A DNA stretch of 64,000 nucleotides. Source: an uncultured Oscillospiraceae bacterium. GTDB taxonomy: Bacteria > Bacillota > Clostridia > Oscillospirales > Oscillospiraceae. The notes under the pieces are model-generated. The model ran no database searches, had not been told where the DNA came from, and was given only the letters and a program-made list of their open reading frames with translations. Made by a program: the position numbers and the translations under genes. Every line of letters begins with the position of its first letter. The stretch's first letter is position 1. This document shows positions 37,008 to 46,584 of the stretch, piece by piece. The stretch lies in assembly GCA_947629915.1 (NCBI GenBank), contig CANRFN010000009.1, forward strand, positions 1 to 64,000. Direction: 5' to 3'.

Positions 37008-37037
37008 ACACCGGCCAGCCTCACGGCTGGCCGGTGT
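37008..37037. repeat. Perfect hairpin upstream of the UvrX-like gene
   Basis: A 13-bp stem (37008-37020 with 37025-37037) with TCAC loop lies 41 bases before the polymerase start. On the minus strand it is followed by ATTATTTTT and could terminate, but no minus-strand gene lies to its right. A decayed copy of the same hairpin stands before the pseudogene at 46987, so it belongs to the duplicated unit. Confidence 0.75.
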
Positions 37038-37078
37038 AAGCCAATTGGCAAAGATCCCTTGGAAAGGAGGCCCCGCAC

Positions 37079-38602
37079 ATGCCGCAGCGTGCCTGCATCG
37101 CCATCGACCTGAAAAGCTTCTACGCCTCTGTGGAGTGCCTGGAGCGGGGTCTGGATCCCCTGACGACACACCTTGTAGTGGCAGACGAGAGCCGGACGGA
37201 GAAGACCATCTGCCTCGCCGTGACGCCATCGCTGAAGGCATACGGATTGCCCGGCAGATGCCGGCTCTTTGAAGTGGTACAAAAGGTACGGGAGATCAAC
37301 TCCGGGCGGCTGACCAAGGCACCGGGACACCAGTTCACCGGAGAATCCTCCAGCGCCCCTGCCCTGGCAGCAGATCCGGGGCTGTCCCTGACATACGTGG
37401 TGGCCCGGCCGCAGATGGCGCTCTATATGAAGCGCAGCACGGAGATCTACCAGATCTATCTGAAATACGTGGCACCGGAGGACATCCATGTATACTCCAT
37501 CGATGAGGTGTTCATGGATGTGACCCACTACCTCGCCACCTATCACAGCACCGCCAAACAGCTGGCCCAGAAGATCATTGCAGACGTTCTCACCACCACC
37601 GGCATCACCGCCACGGCGGGCATCGGGACCAATCTATACCTCTGCAAGGTGGCGATGGACATTGTGGCAAAGCACATCCCGCCGGACCAGAACGGCGTGC
37701 GGATCGCCGAGCTGGACGAGATGTCCTACCGGGAGAAACTGTGGTCTCACACGCCCCTGACGGACTTCTGGCGGGTTGGACGAGGGTATGCCAGGCGCCT
37801 GGAATCGGTGGGGCTGCACACCATGGGAGATATCGCCCGGTGCTCCCTGGGAAGCGGCGCCGACTTCTACAACGAAGACCTGCTATACAAGATGTTCGGG
37901 GTAAATGCAGAGCTTCTCATCGACCACGCATGGGGCTGGGAGCCCTGTACCATTGCAGACATCCAGGCCTATGAGCCGGAGAACAACAGTGTGAGCAGCG
38001 GACAGGTGCTGCCGTCTCCGTACTCCTTCGAGAAGGCGCGGCTGGTGGTCCGGGAGATGGCAGACATGATGACGCTGGATCTGGCGGAGAAAGGCCTGGT
38101 GACCGATCAGCTGACCCTCTCCGTCCGCTACGACAACGCTGTGCTGCAGGACCCCAGCCGGAGGCAGGCCTATCACGGGCCGGTATCCCAGGACCGGTAC
38201 GGACGGGATATCCCAAAATCCGCCCACGGGAGCGTAAACATCCCCGAGGGATACACCTCTTCCGATAAGAAGATCGTGTCTGCGGCAGTGTCCCTCTATG
38301 AGCAGATCGTGGACCGCAATCTCTTGGTACGGCAGCTGTATCTGGGCGCCAACCATGTGATCCGGGAGGCCGAGATCCCCAGCGTGGAGTCTGAGCAGTT
38401 GGACCTCTTCACAGACTACGAGGCACTGGCGAAGGAGCGGGAACAAAAAGAGGCTTCCCGGGCCAAGGAGAAGAGCAAGCAGCAGGCGGTACTGGAGATC
38501 CGCCGGAAGTTCGGGAAGAACGCCATCCTGAAAGGCACCAGTCTGGAGGATGGCGCTACCGCAAAAGAACGCAACCAGCAGATCGGCGGACACAGAGCTT
38601 GA
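37079..38602 (+). CDS. Y-family DNA polymerase, UvrX/UmuC-like
   Basis: The 507-residue protein has the Y-family palm with both catalytic motifs intact: AIDLKSFYASVEC (first Asp) and YSIDEVFMDVT (Asp-Glu), plus the KVAMDIVAKH block and thumb helix-hairpin-helix (LESVGLHTMGDIARCS). The C-terminal 100 residues are charged (KEREQKEASRAKEKSKQQ). Such polymerases do error-prone lesion bypass and are frequent on mobile elements of Firmicutes. AAAGGAGG precedes the ATG. It is followed after 15 bases by the YolD-like gene. No LexA-type box was seen. Confidence 0.94.
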   Translation: MPQRACIAIDLKSFYASVECLERGLDPLTTHLVVADESRTEKTICLAVTPSLKAYGLPGRCRLFEVVQKVREINSGRLTKAPGHQFTGESSSAPALAADPGLSLTYVVARPQMALYMKRSTEIYQIYLKYVAPEDIHVYSIDEVFMDVTHYLATYHSTAKQLAQKIIADVLTTTGITATAGIGTNLYLCKVAMDIVAKHIPPDQNGVRIAELDEMSYREKLWSHTPLTDFWRVGRGYARRLESVGLHTMGDIARCSLGSGADFYNEDLLYKMFGVNAELLIDHAWGWEPCTIADIQAYEPENNSVSSGQVLPSPYSFEKARLVVREMADMMTLDLAEKGLVTDQLTLSVRYDNAVLQDPSRRQAYHGPVSQDRYGRDIPKSAHGSVNIPEGYTSSDKKIVSAAVSLYEQIVDRNLLVRQLYLGANHVIREAEIPSVESEQLDLFTDYEALAKEREQKEASRAKEKSKQQAVLEIRRKFGKNAILKGTSLEDGATAKERNQQIGGHRA

Positions 38603-38617
38603 GGAGGTGCATCACAG

Positions 38618-39022
38618 ATGGCAAGCGGCTATGAGGATATCATCCATCTCCCCCACCACCAGTCTAAGGTGCACCCCAGAATGCCGGTATCCGCCAGAGC
38701 GGCGCAGTTCGCCCCCTTTGCCGCCCTGACTGGATACGAGGATGCGGTTGAGGAGACAGCACGGCTTACGGAGGATCGAATGGAGCTCACCGAAGAGGCC
38801 AAGGCCATGATCGATCTGAAGCTACAGTATCTGCGAGACCATCTGGATGAGCACCCCGCGGTGACTGTGACCTACTTTGTGCCGGATCGCCGTAAGGCGG
38901 GAGGGGCCTATGTGACGGTACATGGGATCCTGAGAGCGACAGATCCGCTGGCAGGTACGATCACCTTGCAGGATCGAACGGTGATCCCGATTCAGGAAAT
39001 CACACAACTGCTGCGTTTCTGA
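38618..39022 (+). CDS. YolD-like protein, partner of the Y-family polymerase
   Basis: The 134-residue protein contains HPRMPVSARAAQFAPFAALTGY, cut here at the conserved core RAAQFAPFAALTGY, followed by an ETARLTEDRMEL helix and a C-terminal beta-rich half. This is the YolD-like pattern usually found beside UvrX/UmuC genes in Firmicutes. It has AGGAGGTG upstream and is in the same operon as the polymerase. Its function is presumed accessory to lesion bypass. Confidence 0.85.
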   Translation: MASGYEDIIHLPHHQSKVHPRMPVSARAAQFAPFAALTGYEDAVEETARLTEDRMELTEEAKAMIDLKLQYLRDHLDEHPAVTVTYFVPDRRKAGGAYVTVHGILRATDPLAGTITLQDRTVIPIQEITQLLRF

Positions 39023-39026
39023 TCCA

Positions 39027-39338
39027 TCACAGCACTCCGGCGTCAATCAGCTGATCGCACGTCTCGTTCAAGTCTCGAATCATCTCAATGAAACGCTTCC
39101 GCTGTAGCGCTGTTTCAGGGCTGTACTCTTCTGCTTCACCCTGGTCTGATGTTCTGCCGACAATGTAATCGATAGATGTCCCGAAATAGGTCGCCAAAGC
39201 ACACAAGGTGCCTATGCTCGGCTCATTGGACGAGGTCTCGTATTTGTGGACGGCTTGTTGGCTAAGGTGGAGATATTCTGCCAGTTTCTGCTGGGAAATC
39301 CCGTTCGCCTGCCGCAGGCGGCGGAGGTTTTTGACCAT
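39027..39338 (-). CDS. XRE-family transcriptional regulator
   Basis: The 103-residue protein is a Cro/CI-type helix-turn-helix (LRRLRQANGISQQKLAEYL, then LSQQAVHKYETSSNEPS) with a short C-terminal helix. GAGGTG precedes the ATG. It converges on the polymerase/YolD pair with four bases between stops. The target is unknown. Confidence 0.9.
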   Translation of the reverse strand: MVKNLRRLRQANGISQQKLAEYLHLSQQAVHKYETSSNEPSIGTLCALATYFGTSIDYIVGRTSDQGEAEEYSPETALQRKRFIEMIRDLNETCDQLIDAGVL

Positions 39339-39520
39339 TCTAATGCACCTCTTTTTAGATCTTTAGAACACAAACGGACGTTGTACCGCTATGCAGTGCT
39401 GCGTCATTTTGTAAATAGAAAGTTTCTCCCGAAAACGCATGTCCCTGTGCTGAAAGTAAGACCCGCAAAAGAGAACCAGCACGGAATGCAGTGTCAGTCC
39501 GTTCGAATAGATGGTTTGTC

Positions 39521-40504
39521 CTAATTCTTCTTGGACTTGCTTACAAGGTCGTTGGCCAGGCTGACTGCCGTTGCGATGGTATCGCACATGTCCAGGTACA
39601 TGCAGGTCCCCAATCTGCCGGCAAAGACGACATTGGGTTCCTTCGCTCCCACTTTCCGGTAGATCTCAGCGATCTGCTCGTTCTTCCTGGAATCCAACAG
39701 CCTGTACGGGATCAGGCCTGGCTCCCAACGTTCCTTCACGATTTCCCGGCCCACAACCGTCTTATCGCTCTTCTCGTTCAGGAAGTACTTGTACTCTACC
39801 ATCCGGCACCATTCATTTTCGCCCAGTTTCTGGTAGCGCACGCCCGTGTACTGGTACAGCTCCTGCTCCCGTTCCACCAGGATATTCTTCATGCCGTTGT
39901 ACTTCAGGCGTCCGTGCTTATAGTCGAAGTACTCGTCAATCGGCCCTGTGTAGATTACCGTCCCCTTCAGGTCCGGCCGTGCCTTCATGAGATCCTGGTA
40001 GGATATCCCCGTGATGGTGGGGATCCCCTTGAGCAGTTTCTCAATGAGTGCGTTGTAGCCGCCCTCCGGAACATACTGTACGCCATAGGAGATCCAGTTG
40101 GCATGCTCCTGCATGAACGGCAGGTACTCCTCATTCCGCATTTTGAATAGGTGCATACCATACTTGTGGACCGTGATATCTCCGACCTTCTCGCAGGCCA
40201 GCATGCCGCCCACTTCCGGCTTCCGTTCAATCACCAGGCATTTCTTCTTCAGTTTCTTGGCCTGGCGGGCAAAGGTGCTCCCAAAGAGGCCGGCACCTAC
40301 CACCAGGAAATCGTAGTTGTCTTTGAGCGCGGCGATCTTGGCCTGGAGCTCCGCCTGGTCTACCGGCTTGTCTTGGAACGTCACCTGCCGGACGGGGACC
40401 TTGGACTTGTCGTAATCGCCTTTAAACGGCAGTTTCCTCAGTGGAAGCTCCCCTCTTGACCCGGGAAGCAGCCGGATCAGCCCTGACTTCAGCACCACAG
40501 GCAT
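39521..40504 (-). CDS. UDP-galactopyranose mutase-like flavoprotein lacking the substrate-binding helical segment
   Basis: The 327-residue protein has a 62-residue N-terminal extension, then the FAD-binding DFLVVGAGLFGSTFARQAKK, ERKPEVGGM, and the late Glf motif YTGPIDEYFDYKHGRLKY, and FAGRLG near the end. Compared with standard Glf (365-385 residues) the stretch between KYGMHLF and PEGGYNALIEKLL is too short by roughly 80 residues. The missing piece normally holds the mobile loop (KQWGRD-like) with a substrate-binding Arg; the second conserved Arg after LxY is also replaced (Asn). It may not be a mutase. AGGAGGTG lies 12 bases ahead of the ATG. Confidence 0.8.
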   Translation of the reverse strand: MPVVLKSGLIRLLPGSRGELPLRKLPFKGDYDKSKVPVRQVTFQDKPVDQAELQAKIAALKDNYDFLVVGAGLFGSTFARQAKKLKKKCLVIERKPEVGGMLACEKVGDITVHKYGMHLFKMRNEEYLPFMQEHANWISYGVQYVPEGGYNALIEKLLKGIPTITGISYQDLMKARPDLKGTVIYTGPIDEYFDYKHGRLKYNGMKNILVEREQELYQYTGVRYQKLGENEWCRMVEYKYFLNEKSDKTVVGREIVKERWEPGLIPYRLLDSRKNEQIAEIYRKVGAKEPNVVFAGRLGTCMYLDMCDTIATAVSLANDLVSKSKKN

Positions 40505-41054
40505 GTTCTATTTGTTCACCTCCTGGAAAATATGTCTGGCAAACACCAGATTGATTGGACATGCATTGGATTTCTGTTGCTCTATCATGGCCACAGGAAA
40601 GATCAGTTGTACAATCTTTGACACAATTGATCTGATTTGATTGACTCACATTCTCTGTCTGTACCGAACCCGTGCGATTGCCACCGCGCCTGCCCAGTGC
40701 AGACATAGACTGTATGAGCTCTCTCGTGCTGGATGTCCATCAACCAACAGCTTTGCCTTCTCGACCCCATAATACAACATTTTGGACGGTTTTTCAACTA
40801 TAAATTCCACAGAAATCGACTTTTCTTCAAGTTTCTGAGTTCCATTTTTCCTTTTGTTTCCTCAGGAAGGGAGCAAAGGCCTCTCTCAAAGGTCGACTGC
40901 TGCTAATCCACAGAGCAGGCAATGAGCGGCCACCATAGGCCATGTGAAATGGCCTATGGTGGCCGCTCGGGATTGCGCTATTGCTTTTCATGCCTGACTG
41001 CCTCAGGGTTGCTGCGATGTGTGCTCTTTTTCTCGCGCCTATGGCCCCTTCCGT
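40505..41054. other. Intergenic region between GH25 and Glf-like genes
   Basis: No gene is seen in this 550-base stretch. It contains the 20-bp inverted repeat at 40924-40968 and an AT-rich section (about 40790-40870) that could carry the promoter for the Glf-like gene; no clear -35/-10 pair was picked. Confidence 0.6.
40924..40968 (-). terminator. Long perfect hairpin downstream of the GH25 gene
   Basis: A 20-bp perfect stem (40924-40943 with 40949-40968) with a 5-base loop lies 87 bases past the GH25 stop. There is no T-run after it on either strand, so termination is not certain. Confidence 0.55.
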
Positions 41055-41867
41055 TCAGATTTTCAGTTTCTGCCCCACAAAGATCACATTCGGATTTGCA
41101 ATACCGTTCTTCTTCGCCAATGCCTGGACCGTTGTGTGGAAGCGCACCGCGATACTGCTGAGCGTGTCGCCCGGCCGCACCACATAGGTCTGCCCAGACG
41201 GTGCGCTCTGCGGGGCCGGCTTTGGCTTGGGTTGAAGCTGAGGCTTGGGTTGGGGCTGGGGCTGGGATGCAACGCTCCCTCCGGTAAAGCTGGAATACAG
41301 AAAGTCCGTGTCCACGGCAACGGAGATACCATCGATACGGCCGGAGGCGCTGTTTTGCCACAGGTCATGCTGACCCTTGTAGCGGTCTGTCCCGGAACGC
41401 ACATGGGCGACCCAGGTGTAATTCTGGCCCTTGATCTTTCCCAAATCCAGTAAATTGTTGTACCAGAACCACAGGGCATATACGCCCGCTGCAAAGCCGC
41501 CCTGGCGTATCCTGTCGCAAAAGCTGACGGCGATCTGCGTCAGGGTATTGCGGCCAAGCGGCCTGATCTTCGGGTCTTCCATGTCCAAAAACACCGGCAG
41601 TTCCAGTGTCTTGCCGGACAGTTCCTGCAGCGTCCATTCCGCACCCGCCACAGCGGCGTTGCCATCCGTGCTGTAGTTGTACACATAGGCGCCGATGGGA
41701 ATGCCCAAGCGTTTGCACGCCTCGTAATTGCGCTGGAATTTCGCGTCCAGATGATGGTTGCCGGGCTTCTCAATCCATCCCAGACGCAGGATAGCGAATT
41801 CAATCTGCGGCTTCACTTTCTCCCAGGATATATTCCCTTGGAATTCGCTCACATCGATTCCGAACAT
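41055..41867 (-). CDS. GH25 lysozyme with C-terminal LysM domain
   Basis: The 270-residue protein has a GH25 domain (1-190: [13 protein letters not shown] with catalytic Asp; [10 protein letters not shown] with the Asp/Glu pair), a Pro/Gln/Lys repeat linker (about 198-222) and a LysM domain ([17 protein letters not shown] to FVGQKLKI). It cleaves the MurNAc-GlcNAc bond. It has no signal peptide, as in phage endolysins. A decayed fragment lies just upstream. Confidence 0.94.
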   Translation of the reverse strand: MFGIDVSEFQGNISWEKVKPQIEFAILRLGWIEKPGNHHLDAKFQRNYEACKRLGIPIGAYVYNYSTDGNAAVAGAEWTLQELSGKTLELPVFLDMEDPKIRPLGRNTLTQIAVSFCDRIRQGGFAAGVYALWFWYNNLLDLGKIKGQNYTWVAHVRSGTDRYKGQHDLWQNSASGRIDGISVAVDTDFLYSSFTGGSVASQPQPQPKPQLQPKPKPAPQSAPSGQTYVVRPGDTLSSIAVRFHTTVQALAKKNGIANPNVIFVGQKLKI

Positions 41868-41981
41868 AGACTTGACCCCCCTTTGTATTAAGCATATTAT
41901 CGCTTTGCTTTCGCGCTGTCAAGCCCCTGTATTGCAGTTGGCGGAGCGGGCAGAACCCCGCCCCGCTAAATTGAATTGGCC

Positions 41982-42131
41982 TTACTGGATCAGCACGGCA
42001 AATTTGATGCAGAAGAAGACGTCCGCACAGCCCACGCCCATGCTTCCCAGTTCAAATGTCTGTGCCAGGTGGCTGTAGATCTGGTTCTCATTGGGAGCGG
42101 TGTTGTCCAGACCGCCGTATAGCCGCGTGAC
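41982..42131 (-). pseudogene. Short coding remnant, C-terminal fragment of unknown protein
   Basis: A 49-codon frame without a start reads LYGGLDNTAPNENQIYSHLA, then QTFELGSMGVGCADVFFCIK and FAVLIQ, closed upstream by a TAA. Its composition looks coding and its GC resembles the core genome. It is upstream of the lysozyme and may be what is left of a gene once in that operon. No family is recognised. Confidence 0.35.
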
Positions 42132-42203
42132 TTAGCTACCATCGCATGTAAAGTTCTCTCATGTCCTCTACTTTTCTTTTCAATAATTTACTTAGAGTAA
42201 TAG

Positions 42204-42873
42204 TCAATTATTCCATTTTATCAAATTCTGTTTATATTTCCACTCGATATCATGTTTAAACTTGGGCCTTCCTTTATATGGAAGCGAGTCTACAGTGTGT
42301 CTCAGTATCCTTCCGCTGGTTCCTGTTATATGAGCCGCCAATTCACTATAGATTGCGGACGTTTCAGGGATCCAATACACAGTGACGGTGCAATGAACCT
42401 CATCACCACGCGAATTCATGACATCTTTTTCACACAGTCTCAGATACAAATCGTCAATCGGGCTCCAATCATCATCATAGCAGGATTCACCAAACGCTTT
42501 CTCCCCATCTGTAATACACCAATATTTTCATTCATCTTTTTGGTCCACCAATTTCATATAGCTGTTTACTTTCAGATTGCGTAGAATGATTCCCGTATTG
42601 CATTCGGGCGAAACGAAGCCATCGACAAGCCACTTTACTCTTAATATCATTTTATTGTCTGTAGGAACTTCTACAAAGCATTCTCTGCCTTTGTCTTGCA
42701 TATAAAACACTTCCTTCATCATCGAATAAGATCAGAATTTCTACTTCAGGACTAACATCATAGCCCATCTCTTGTACGGATTTAAGAGCAAAACACAATT
42801 GGCCAACTGAATATGTTCTTTGCGATGGTATCTCCCTCCTTACCTGAAACCTGATTACACTGATCCTAAGCAT
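42204..42873 (-). pseudogene. Frameshifted and nonsense-interrupted hypothetical gene
   Basis: Three pieces line up on the minus strand. The first starts at an ATG at 42873 and reads YSVGQLCFALKSVQEMGYDV to about LILFDD; the second continues in another frame (KGRECFVEVPTDNKMILRVK) to a TGA at 42528; the third continues in the same frame as the second (KYWCITDGEKAFGESCYDDD and on to 42204). A frameshift near 42715 and a TGA that sits where Trp would fit (DE-stop-KYW) explain the breaks. I recognise no family. The stretch is AT-rich compared with its right neighbour. Confidence 0.55.
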
Positions 42874-42972
42874 GTATCACCTGATGAATGGGCTCACAGC
42901 CAGCGGTCTCTGAACATCGTGGGAGATATTTTGCCCACACAGTGAGGACAGCTTTTCTGTGCTTCAGGTTCC

Positions 42973-43003
42973 CCTGGCAGGCGCAGGCTCTGCGCCTGCC
43001 AGG
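42973..43003 (-). terminator. Hairpin downstream of the secreted repeat protein
   Basis: A 14-bp perfect stem (42973-42986 with 42990-43003) with GCT loop lies 51 bases past the stop at 43054. No T-run follows on the minus strand; TTTTTT occurs on the plus strand 22 bases later. Confidence 0.55.
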
Positions 43004-43053
43004 AGTCTGAACTTAGTTTGTGTTTTTTGGCTTTTACAGAGGTACGCCCGATC

Positions 43054-44382
43054 TCAGTTTTGTGACTGTGTACGTTTGTATGTCACAATGATCTTGACAG
43101 TCCCCAAGGGCATCCGGAAGGAATAGACGTGACCGTTGTTCCGCAGATTGATCCCCTCATACTTGACGCGGATTTGCCGATTATCCATGGTCCTGACAAC
43201 AGTTGCCTGGTCTACCTCCCAGCCCGAACTTGTCTTAATGGTAAACCTCACGGTTTCTCCGGCATAAGCGGAGATGTGATCCCGTATGACAAATCCTTCT
43301 CTTCCGCTCTCCTGCTCCACCGGGTACTCTCGGACATAGGGCCCTGTCCTTCTGGTAGGAAGCAGATCCAGATGGATTCGCACATCCCCTACGACCTTGA
43401 TGGTCTGCGTCACGATGCCGCCGGCCGAATTGTTGGTATGGAACCGCTGCCGCAAACCGTTCACGGTATAGTACGATGTAGGGCGGATGATGTAGTTCAG
43501 AGCCGGTGTGATGGTGATCGTAACCTCGGTATCTGCATCAATGGCGTAGGTGTCATCGGACTCCAGCTCAGTCGTCTCAAGCTCTCCGTTGACAACCTGC
43601 GAGATCTCAATGAGTGCATGGTCAAAGGGTTCTGCGGTGATACCGTACTGCCCTTCCCCTACTATCGCGGCAAACTCCGGGAACACTGTGATGTTGCCGA
43701 TGAAGCCGGTACCCTCTCGGATCGTGATCTTCTCTTCTTTGTTCTTCCCGGTAAATCCCAGAAGGATCTCGGTGTCCTCATCCAGGCAGTATGTCTTACT
43801 CCCCACCTTATACCCGGGGTCTGCCTGGAACAACAGTTCCAGCCCCATCATAGGGTCTATGACAGGAGGGATGGTCTGTCCGCTCTTCAGCTCATAGGTT
43901 TTGCCATCCTGTGTAAAGCTGACCTGGCCGTGCTCATACTCCGGCACGCTGATGGAATACTTTTCCACAAAGTAGACTTCCAGCGTAATATCCCCGTTTG
44001 CCTGTTGGATCGTGGTCTGCAGTCTGTCTCTCCGGCGCACCGTGAATTCGAAGAGGTCATCGTTCATGGTGTAGTAGGCACCTGCTGCGAAATGGGTGCT
44101 GTCCGGCTCCAGCCAGACATCCAGCTTAGATCCGGGCTTCAGCTTCAGCGTATCTCCGGGGTTCAGGTAGTCGAAAGACCGTCTGCTGCGCTCATCCGTG
44201 GAACTCACAGCGATCTTGCCGCCTGTGAAGGTGCCCACCGTGATGGTGTAGAACGGGAGTACTTCAGCCGCTGCTGCCGGTGCTTCCAGTGCCATGCTCG
44301 CCACGAGGCAGACAGCCAGGCATATTGCTAAAATTCGAACAACGAACCGCATGTTTGAACAATTAGCTTTGTATTTCATCAT
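43054..44382 (-). CDS. Secreted protein with bacterial repeat (divergent InlB B-repeat-like) domains
   Basis: The 442-residue protein has a signal peptide (basic MMKYKANCSNMRFVVRI, hydrophobic core, then APAAAA cleavage region near 39). The rest is beta-rich with four related units that recur as YTITVGTFTGG, YSISVPEYEHGQVSF, YGITAEPFDHALIEI and IRDHISAYAGETVRFTI, each followed by a D/P-rich strand such as DADTEVTITITPALNY. This resembles the InlB B-repeat class of extracellular adhesive domains. No LPXTG or other anchor is present. The start has GGAGGG upstream. A broken paralogue follows upstream at 44682-45989. Confidence 0.85.
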   Translation of the reverse strand: MMKYKANCSNMRFVVRILAICLAVCLVASMALEAPAAAAEVLPFYTITVGTFTGGKIAVSSTDERSRRSFDYLNPGDTLKLKPGSKLDVWLEPDSTHFAAGAYYTMNDDLFEFTVRRRDRLQTTIQQANGDITLEVYFVEKYSISVPEYEHGQVSFTQDGKTYELKSGQTIPPVIDPMMGLELLFQADPGYKVGSKTYCLDEDTEILLGFTGKNKEEKITIREGTGFIGNITVFPEFAAIVGEGQYGITAEPFDHALIEISQVVNGELETTELESDDTYAIDADTEVTITITPALNYIIRPTSYYTVNGLRQRFHTNNSAGGIVTQTIKVVGDVRIHLDLLPTRRTGPYVREYPVEQESGREGFVIRDHISAYAGETVRFTIKTSSGWEVDQATVVRTMDNRQIRVKYEGINLRNNGHVYSFRMPLGTVKIIVTYKRTQSQN

Positions 44383-44681
44383 AATGAGTCCCTCCTTATG
44401 CTATTTTGAATGGGTTATTGGTACAAACTGTTCTCATTTGGCGCCAGCACGAAACATCAAGTATCCCTCAGATGCACGCAATGATCAGTTCCTGGAGTGC
44501 TGCCTGATTTTTGCTTTGATCCAGGCTCTCCTGGCAGGAATCTTGATTCAGCTTACAATCCTTTTGCAGCCTTAGCCGTTTTCTCACCTGTGACTGCGGG
44601 ACACCATCGTTCTAATCCCCTGCACAGCCGATGTTATGACTGATCAAAGGCTGTTGCAGCCGTACTGGCACCTCAAGCTTA

Positions 44682-45989
44682 TCAGATGCGTTTGTACGTC
44701 ACATTGACCTTCACAGAGGCCTGCGGCATGGTGAACACGAAGACTCTTCCATTGTTGTTCGGGTTGATTCCCATGTATCTTACTGGAATGACCTGCCTGC
44801 TATAGGTTGTCACGGTGACAGCATCGACTTCGTAGCCGGTATCCGGTTTGATCGTCAGAGTCACCGTCTCGCGAACATACGCTGTGATGTGATCCCGAAT
44901 CACAGAGCCTGGTCCGGAATCGTCCACATCCACTGCATAGAGTCTATCGTACGCTGGCACTCTTGCAGGATAAAGCGTGAAGGAAATCAGCGTATCCCCT
45001 GTGACCTTGACGGTTGTCGTCACCGCCTGGCCGCCTGTGCTGTTGCCAGTTAGGTATTGCCTCACGCCCCCTATTGTGACAGAGCCGTAGTACATGCAAT
45101 AATTGGGGGCTGGGTGGATGGTGATTGTTACGTCAGTGTCCGCGCCGATCCCATAGATCTCATCCGGCTGCAGTGTTCTCGAGGTTGTTACCCCATCGAT
45201 GGTCTGTGTCAGCGTGACCACAGCATTCTCGAAGGATCCAGCGGTGATGGCAAACTCACCTTCCCCGACAATCGGTACAAACTCGGAATATACGGTGATG
45301 TCCCCAGTGAACCCATTCTCCTCTACAAGCCGTACCTGCTCAGATCCGCTTTCGCCATTGAAGCCCAGGTGAACCCCGGTGTCACCGCTCAGGCAATAGG
45401 TCTCGCTTCCGACCAGGTACCTAGGATCGGCAGTGAACGTCAGGATAGCGCCTACCGTGGGATTGATCGCATATTCCAGGGTTTCTCCGCTTTCCAAATT
45501 GACCGTCACACCGTTCTGCGTGTAGCTGACCTGGCCATGCTCAAATTCGGGAGCAGCGATGCTGAGCATTTCCTCCATGCGGACATCCAGTTCGATGTCC
45601 CCCGTAACCTTGCTGACAGTGTGCTTGATTCTACCCCGCTCATCGCGATCCGTAAGGACAACCTCGTTACCGCTCATGGTGTACGATGCAGAGGCTATGA
45701 AGTAATTCTCGTCCGGCGTAATGGTGATGAACATCCAGGAGTTGGACTTTACCTGGATTGATTGATTCTCCGGGCCCCAGTATGCTGTCGGTCATACTGC
45801 CGCTAACCCGCTGGTAGTCCACATCGGTCAATGCGTGTGCGAATTCTCCCACAGTGATCGTGTAGTAGTCTGGCTCCTGGCTGCTGCTTTTGGTGCTGCC
45901 ATACCCGGCAACAGGCACAAGAGCATGCACAGCGCCAGCAGGCTTGCGAAGAATCGCTTGATTTGGCTGTTTGCTTTGCGTTTCATCAT
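44682..45989 (-). pseudogene. Paralogous secreted repeat protein broken by two frameshifts
   Basis: The first ATG (45989, GGAGGG upstream) opens a signal peptide (MMKRKANSQIKRFFASLLAL, ending AAPKAAA) in the same frame as the long downstream part. The middle stretch (PDYYTITVGEFAHALTDVDY) is only readable one frame off. The first shift lies in the AAAAGCAGCAGCC tract near 45890, the second near 45765. From 45734 to 44682 an intact 350-residue frame continues (SIAAPEFEHGQVSYTQNG, YFIASASYTMSG) and matches the neighbour at 43054 along its length. If an internal ATG at 45734 were used the product would lack a signal peptide. Confidence 0.75.
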
Positions 45990-46306
45990 AGTTCCCTCCA
46001 GCCAAATAATAACAGAGCTATGTTGAACGCCGATGTATACATTAACGTCGTTCACAAATCGTTTTGCCAATCATTCTGGACAAGCAACTTTTTAGCTCTT
46101 TATATTCCATTTTAACTGCTTTGAATGGCCCGCAAATAATGAAGGTCACAGCTATTTCACTGCGTCCTCAGAATCGTGAAATCGGAAGGCGTGCATTTCT
46201 TCTCGCTGTGCCTCATATTCATGACCAATACGCTCATTCCGTTGGTGACCACCACCTGGACCGCTTCCACATTCTTGGTTTCCTACCGAGGCACTGTTCT
46301 AATTCA

Positions 46307-46324
46307 ACGTAATGCGCATTACGT
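46307..46324. promoter_or_regulatory. Dyad site 1, ACGTAATgcgcATTACGT
   Basis: This is part of a perfect 20-bp palindrome (46306-46325). It shares both 7-base half-sites and the 4-base spacing with the sites at 46567 and 56531. A dimeric repressor operator is the likely meaning. Confidence 0.55.
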
Positions 46325-46566
46325 TTGGTCCTTGGATGCGACTTAAAAACCGCAGCTCGCAGTATCGCTTCCGTTTTCGCCAAGTTGGCGTCGCGCCTTA
46401 GCCACTCTCCTTACAACGGAATACATTATAACGCAAGTCCAACAGCACGACAATGGCTGTTCTTTGCTTTTTCTCCCATTTTCTTCTGCGTTTTCTAAAT
46501 CAAGCGGCGTTTCCCGCTTTGCTTTTCACCCTTCTCCAGCCCGTTCTGATTCCAACGTTCTATCCA

Positions 46567-46584
46567 ACGTAATATCCATTACGT
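46567..46584. promoter_or_regulatory. Dyad site 2, ACGTAATatccATTACGT
   Basis: The same half-sites with 4-base spacing. The symmetry here extends to 12-base arms (46562-46573 and 46578-46589). Confidence 0.55.

Noticed and set aside
37008..37037. Hairpin before uvrX taken as a minus-strand terminator
   Set aside because: It has a T-rich tract on the minus strand, but no minus-strand gene lies to its right that could use it.
36975..37078. A LexA-type box upstream of the UvrX-like gene
   Set aside because: No GAAC...GTTC-like or CGAACATATGTTCG-like site could be found in the leader.
42888..42950. A short plus-strand stretch resembling the polymerase sequence around MGDIA (here reads RSLNIVGDI)
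   Set aside because: The match is only about 12 residues and lies beside unrelated sequence; chance similarity cannot be excluded.
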